A program made the position numbers and the translations under genes. From Arthrobotrys musiformis (Eukaryota; Ascomycota; Orbiliomycetes; Orbiliales; Orbiliaceae): a stretch of DNA of 64,000 nucleotides. The DNA lies in NCBI GenBank assembly GCA_036971715.1, contig JAVHJL010000013.1, positions 806,001 to 870,000 on the forward strand, in the 5' to 3' direction. Under the pieces are notes generated by a model. It made no database searches and was not told the origin of the DNA. It saw only the letters and a list, made by a program, of their open reading frames with translations. Positions within the stretch are counted from its first letter, which is position 1; every line of letters starts with the position of its first letter. Shown in pieces: positions 59,890 through 64,000 of this stretch.

Positions 59890-61078
59890 ATGGCCAAACT
59901 CTCCACGCTGCTCTTGTCGGCCGCTACTCTCGGCTTAATAAAGCTGACCCCTCCCGAACATCTGGCCCCGCTTCTTGACGTTCTTTCGAAGACCCCTTTT
60001 GATCCGCAGACCATCCTACGCTTGTTTTCGTATTTTGCTGGGTACAAGCTGTTCACTGGGTTGGTATCAAACGTCAACTCGTATTTTTCATGGAAGGGGG
60101 AGAATAATTGGGCTACGGATGATAAATATGATTGGGAGAAAGAGGTGGTGATGATTACTGGTGGTAGCGGTGGGTTGGGCGAGCAGATGGCCATTCAATT
60201 GGCCGAGAAGGGTGTTACGGTTGTGGTTATTGATGTTAGGGATATTAGCGAGGAGCTGAAGGCGAAGTGTTAGTTGGTATTCTTTCTATTTTCTTGAAGA
60301 TAACGCGCATGGCTGACGGATTGATTAAATCCGGTCTCGCAATGATTAAATCCAGACAAAACAATACATTTCTACTCTTGCGACATCTCGGATTTCACGG
60401 CGCTTTCGGCGACAGCTGCTGAAATCCGCAAATCGCATGGGGATCCAACAATCATCATTCTCAACGCTGCGATTGCAAATCTTGGCGCAATCATGTCGAC
60501 CCCAGTCGCGCAGTCTCAAAAGTTGATTAACATCAATTTGACATCTCATATCGCTATGATCCATGAATTCCTCCCGTCAATGATCAAAAACAACCATGGG
60601 CATGTAATGTTTGTCGCAAGCATGTGTTCCTATCTCTCAATCGCCGGGTTGGCGGATTACTGTGCTACGAAGGCTGGGACACTGGCATACTACGAAGCAC
60701 TCAGGCAGGAATTGAAACACGTGTACAAGGCTCCCCAGGTTAGAACGAGTATTGTGCATCCGACGTGGATGAGGACGAACATTGTTCCTTTCGAAAACGT
60801 TGAGAAGAGCGGGGAGATTAGGGACCAAAGGAGGTTGTTTTATGGGGTTGAGAGAACTGCGAAGATCGCAGTGCAGAAAATTTTGAGTGGGTATGGAGGA
60901 AGAGTGGTCGTGCCGGATATCTGGCAGATGAGGGCTATGATTGGATTGAGAACGTAGGTTATTCTGGGTGTTTTGTGGTATAATAGTTATGGGTTTCACT
61001 AACATGTTTGGGGTATTTAGATGGCCAATCTGGGCCCAAGAATCACTTCGGGCTTACGTCAGGCTTATTGGAGAATAA
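59890..61078 (+). CDS. Short-chain dehydrogenase/reductase, membrane-anchored, SDR16C-like
   Basis: Three exons, 59890-60268, 60356-60953 and 61021-61078, in phase, give 344 residues. The cofactor loop TGGSGGLG is at 90-97, with Asp115 at the end of the second strand (VVVIDVR), which favours NAD(H). The structural motif reads LNAAIANLG. The catalytic Ser is 215 (VASMCSYLS), Tyr228 and Lys232 form YCATK. The first roughly 70 residues before the Rossmann fold include hydrophobic helices, and the overall shape is like the retinol-dehydrogenase/SDR16C group found on lipid droplets or ER; the actual substrate is not predictable. The last exon (WPIWAQESLRAYVRLIGE) is short but fixed by phase and a YAG acceptor. 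It lies between the hybrid kinase gene and the ankyrin-vWA gene, with no sign of a metabolic cluster. Confidence 0.93.
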
Positions 61079-61580
61079 AGCTCTGTGTGACCGCATAGAT
61101 CTAACATATCAATCTTTAAAGAGGACTAATAAGCACAGGAATATGTGCTCGGGGCTTAAGAGGTACCGTCAACTCCCTTTTATGAAAATACTCTATCGAG
61201 CTAGTTGTGTTATAGACTATCAAGATAAGCCACAACAGAATTTAGTTTATGAGACAACGTCAGGCCTTGTTTCCCTCATTCATGAATGTTTATTTTATCT
61301 TATCGTCGTTTTGGACCTCAAATGCAATAAAGGATTGTAAAATTAATTAATTCCACCCCGAGATACTTCATATGATGATCTAACTAAAAGGTCGCAACCG
61401 AAACTTTGATAGGAAGCAAGAAAAAATATCATGCTCAAGTAACCTCCCCAGAAATTAATTGCTTAACATAAATTCAATCATCTCCTGCACTTTTACTTCA
61501 GGAGGGGGGTCGTCAGGATTTCAAATAGCTTTTAGGCACGCCTAATGTTAGCGGACTGAGAGCTAAAAAAAAGGTAGCTG
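61079..61580. other. Convergent 3' intergenic region
   Basis: About 500 bp between the dehydrogenase (plus) and the ankyrin-vWA gene (minus). No credible frame. If the ankyrin-vWA gene has an extra 3' exon it would lie here. Confidence 0.45.
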
Positions 61581-63444
61581 CTATAAACTTACTCGCATCT
61601 CCAATGCGGCGTCAGTTAGGCCTTCAGTTCCAATTCCTTCGTCTATTTGATCTGTACGCAAAAATAACCGTCAATTGCAAACTCATATTTCGCCAGATCC
61701 ACGGAGAATTGTTTTTGTGAAAAGTTATACTTACCACGGCAGATAAAAACGCTATCGGGGAATGCGTTCATGTCGTCCAAGCGTGATATAAATCCGTCCG
61801 CGGACCTATCATCGCCAATTCTGCTAATTACAAATGATACAACTTTTGATCAATTGACGGTGGTGCTTGTGAGTTAGTATACTTGGGAATACGTGCAGTC
61901 GATAACTAGCGCTTACCCCTATCACCGTAGCCGTTGTCCTCTAACATTTCCAAGCATGATTCAAGTTCTTTGACGAATATGTTGTCTTCACCGCGGTTTG
62001 GAGCGCCATCCGTCACGACACAAATGAGGTAGGGAGAGTCAAGCTGTTTCCCGGCTTCAATATTATCTATCACAAATGGCTTTAGGACTTCTCGTGCGAA
62101 TGCGGTTCCAAGAGGCGTGCCCCCGTCGGGTTCGATAAAATCCAGTTTGCGCTTGAGTTCGGCCTCGGTGAGTTTGTCCCATGTTACCTTTCTATTCAAG
62201 AAACGCACGTATATTCCGCCTTCATCTGGCATCAAGATACTGGACATTTCAGCGATTCGTTCTATGACCCTATTTTGTGACTTCATCCGGGTTATGGGAC
62301 CACTGGAAGAAGCAGCCGCATACATAGAACCGCTGTCGTCTGGACATTACACAGAATCTATGTTAGCCACATGCATGTTGTAGTTCTACGAGGTGACCGG
62401 AACTATTGGACCTACCACAAAGAATAATCGTTTTATACAAAGAGAGAGTAGCCAAGCCGCGAAGATTTTCTGCAGTATTGAGATCGCTTTTTGATTGTCT
62501 GAAGGTCACGAGTCCCTCAGTCAACCGTCGGAGTTTGTCGCTATCCTTTGGGAAGAATCGATTCAATCCCATGGAATCAACTATGTTCATAACACCTTCT
62601 TTGAAATCATCGAAGGTCACGCAATCTTCCATAGACTTTGGTCCAGCTCCAGCCTTATCATTCGAAAGGGTGGCTTTTGAATTAAATTCTTCTGCGCTTT
62701 TTACTCTCAGCTCCTATATGCAATAAAATAAGTTGATATCCAGACATTAAGGATTGATCGATACTAGCTGACCTTTGGAACGAGACTGTTAAGGAGCGGA
62801 TCATCAATTGCACGGCGTCCAGTAATGCCGAAGAGGGCTTGCATAATGCCTATACCCTCCCCGGCCGCTGTATTCACAGCCCAAATGATATGGCTGATAA
62901 AGGAGCGAAAGTTTTGGAAAACAGAAGCCCTTTTTCTTGCCCTCTCATTGGCTGGTAACAAAGCGTACATTAGTTTACTATTGAACTGTGCTGCGGCAAG
63001 TTCCTTCGCAGTTTTCTTCTCGCCATTCCTCATCTCCAAGTCGGCGCCTTCATCAACCAATCTACTAACTATTCTTTCATTCTTCAACTGCACTATGGCT
63101 TGCATTAGTGGTGTATTCCCTGTCCCTCTACTTGGAGTGACGTTCAAATTCGGCCGCCTACGAAGTAACTGCTCAACGATTGATGACGAGTTCTTCGTAG
63201 ACGTTGAAGTCGCTAACCAAAGAGCGGTGGAATCATCCTCCGCCCGAATATCCACTTTCGCTTCGTTCTCGAGGAGGACTTCAACGACTTTATCATGGCC
63301 TTTCAGGATTGCACCCATGAGCGGAGTGAGGCACCGCGCTGTAGCTCGGCCATTGATGTCTTCACCGGCCTTCATGTGTTCTTTGAGACTTATCTCCGTC
63401 AGTTTGCCATTTAAGGCTTCTTGCCATATCTTTGGACAAGACAT
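61581..63444 (-). CDS. Ankyrin-repeat / von Willebrand factor A domain protein
   Basis: Five exons on the minus strand, 63444-62773, 62713-62416, 62339-61917, 61842-61735 and 61651-61581, give 523 residues. The N-terminal part (about 30-150) holds ankyrin repeats (CLTPLMGAILKGHDKVVEVLL, then GNTPLMQAIVQLKN). After a linker comes a vWA domain starting TIILCDDSGSM, with MIDAS residues Asp324, Ser326 and Ser328 restored only by the exon join, then DGGTPLGTA and ICVVTDGAPN. The fourth exon was placed by choosing the acceptor that yields VVSFVISRIGDD, as the nearest-looking AG gives stops. vWA domains mediate metal-dependent protein binding; ankyrin repeats are scaffolds, so a protein-interaction role is likely. 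The 3' end is uncertain: the model stops just after ALEMRV, where a GTAAGT donor could start another intron leading to an unseen exon. Confidence 0.85.
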
Positions 63445-64000
63445 GGGAAGAGTGCGAAGGGCCTCTCCCGTGCCCAGAAATTTGGCTTAAAAGGATACGA
63501 TCGAGCCTTGTACTACCGAGTACCCACACGGGATGATCGAGCCTAAGTTAGCGATCGGGGTCAAGTTGGTAAGCAATCTAGATCTCCACACGCTGGTCAC
63601 AGGACCAGCTTCGAAGGGAAGAAAAAGAAAAAGAAAAGTGGAATGTTCCGAAGCCATGAACCTACAAAGCAGTAGAGGGGCAAGAGTATCTGATAATTCG
63701 AGGTTCTCTTTTGTTCTAAAAAAAAAAAAAAATGTTTCCTGCTGCGAAATCGAGTCTTTCAGCACCTGGCACCCGAGCTCCTTACATCTTCCTTTATCTG
63801 CAAATCCGGATATCCTCGAGATCTGCGACAATGCACAGTGATGAATTGTTAAACGTTGGCCATTCGCTCCCCCATTATCTCAGGCTCTTTGAGGTGTTCT
63901 TGAGCTATGCCACTCCTATGCGTATAAGCGGAGCCAAGTGCAGGGTATAGCTACTTAGATGCCTACATCGAGTGATAGCTGTTGCATCATGCATTATATA
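63445..64000. other. Right flank of the window
   Basis: 556 bp upstream of the ankyrin-vWA gene. It contains a 16-A run at 63718-63733 and short frames that have no motif. No gene is supported. Confidence 0.45.
63718..63733 (+). repeat. Poly(A) tract, 16 A
   Basis: Homopolymer of 16 A upstream of the ankyrin-vWA gene; on that gene's strand this is a T run, possibly a nucleosome-depleting promoter element. Confidence 0.8.

Noticed and set aside
55508..63444. Secondary-metabolite gene cluster around the SDR
   Set aside because: No polyketide synthase, NRPS, terpene synthase, P450 or transporter nearby; a lone SDR is not evidence for a cluster.

Overview
The window looks like nuclear DNA of a filamentous ascomycete (Pezizomycotina). 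Most multi-exon genes have short introns of about 50 to 80 nt with GTAAGT/GTATGT-like donors and YAG acceptors. The gene set fits too: a Cdc25-type RasGEF, a fungal NACHT STAND receptor, a fungal hybrid histidine kinase and intron-bearing tRNA-Ser genes. I cannot fix the class or genus from sequence alone. All exon structures below were deduced by eye from splice signals, reading phase and family alignment, and coordinates run from start codon to stop codon.

Layout. (1) 0.2-2.3 kb: a single-exon coiled-coil protein with a region that resembles retrotransposon gag. (2) 2.3-11.6 kb: gene-poor DNA. (3) 11.65-15.3 kb, minus: an SH3-RasGEF_N-RasGEF protein (CDC25 type). (4) 15.4-31.4 kb: a second, longer gene-poor stretch with only two weak ORF candidates. 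(5) 31.4-47.6 kb: a compact housekeeping block with cobalamin-independent methionine synthase (MET6, minus), an unknown low-complexity protein (plus), LTO1 (minus), methionyl-tRNA synthetase MES1 (plus), mitochondrial lipoate-protein ligase (minus) and chorismate synthase ARO2 (plus). LTO1/MES1 and ligase/ARO2 are divergent pairs, each sharing about 0.54 kb of promoter. (6) 48.2-63.4 kb: a sensing and accessory block with a Helo-like/NACHT/WD40 NLR-type receptor, two tRNA-Ser(AGA) genes with different introns, a GAF-type hybrid histidine kinase, a membrane-anchored short-chain dehydrogenase and an ankyrin-vWA protein.

How the genes relate. MET6 makes methionine and MES1 charges it onto tRNA, but they lie 7 kb apart with unrelated genes between them, so I treat this as proximity and not a cluster. 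LTO1 (Fe-S loading of Rli1) and the lipoate ligase (lipoylation of mitochondrial dehydrogenases) are both cofactor-insertion genes. The right-hand block is the most likely place for unusual biology: the NLR carries an N-terminal domain related to the HeLo cell-death family, and the kinase and ankyrin-vWA proteins are also sensing or scaffold types. About 25 kb of the window (2.3-11.6 and 15.4-31.4 kb) carries no gene I can support with confidence.
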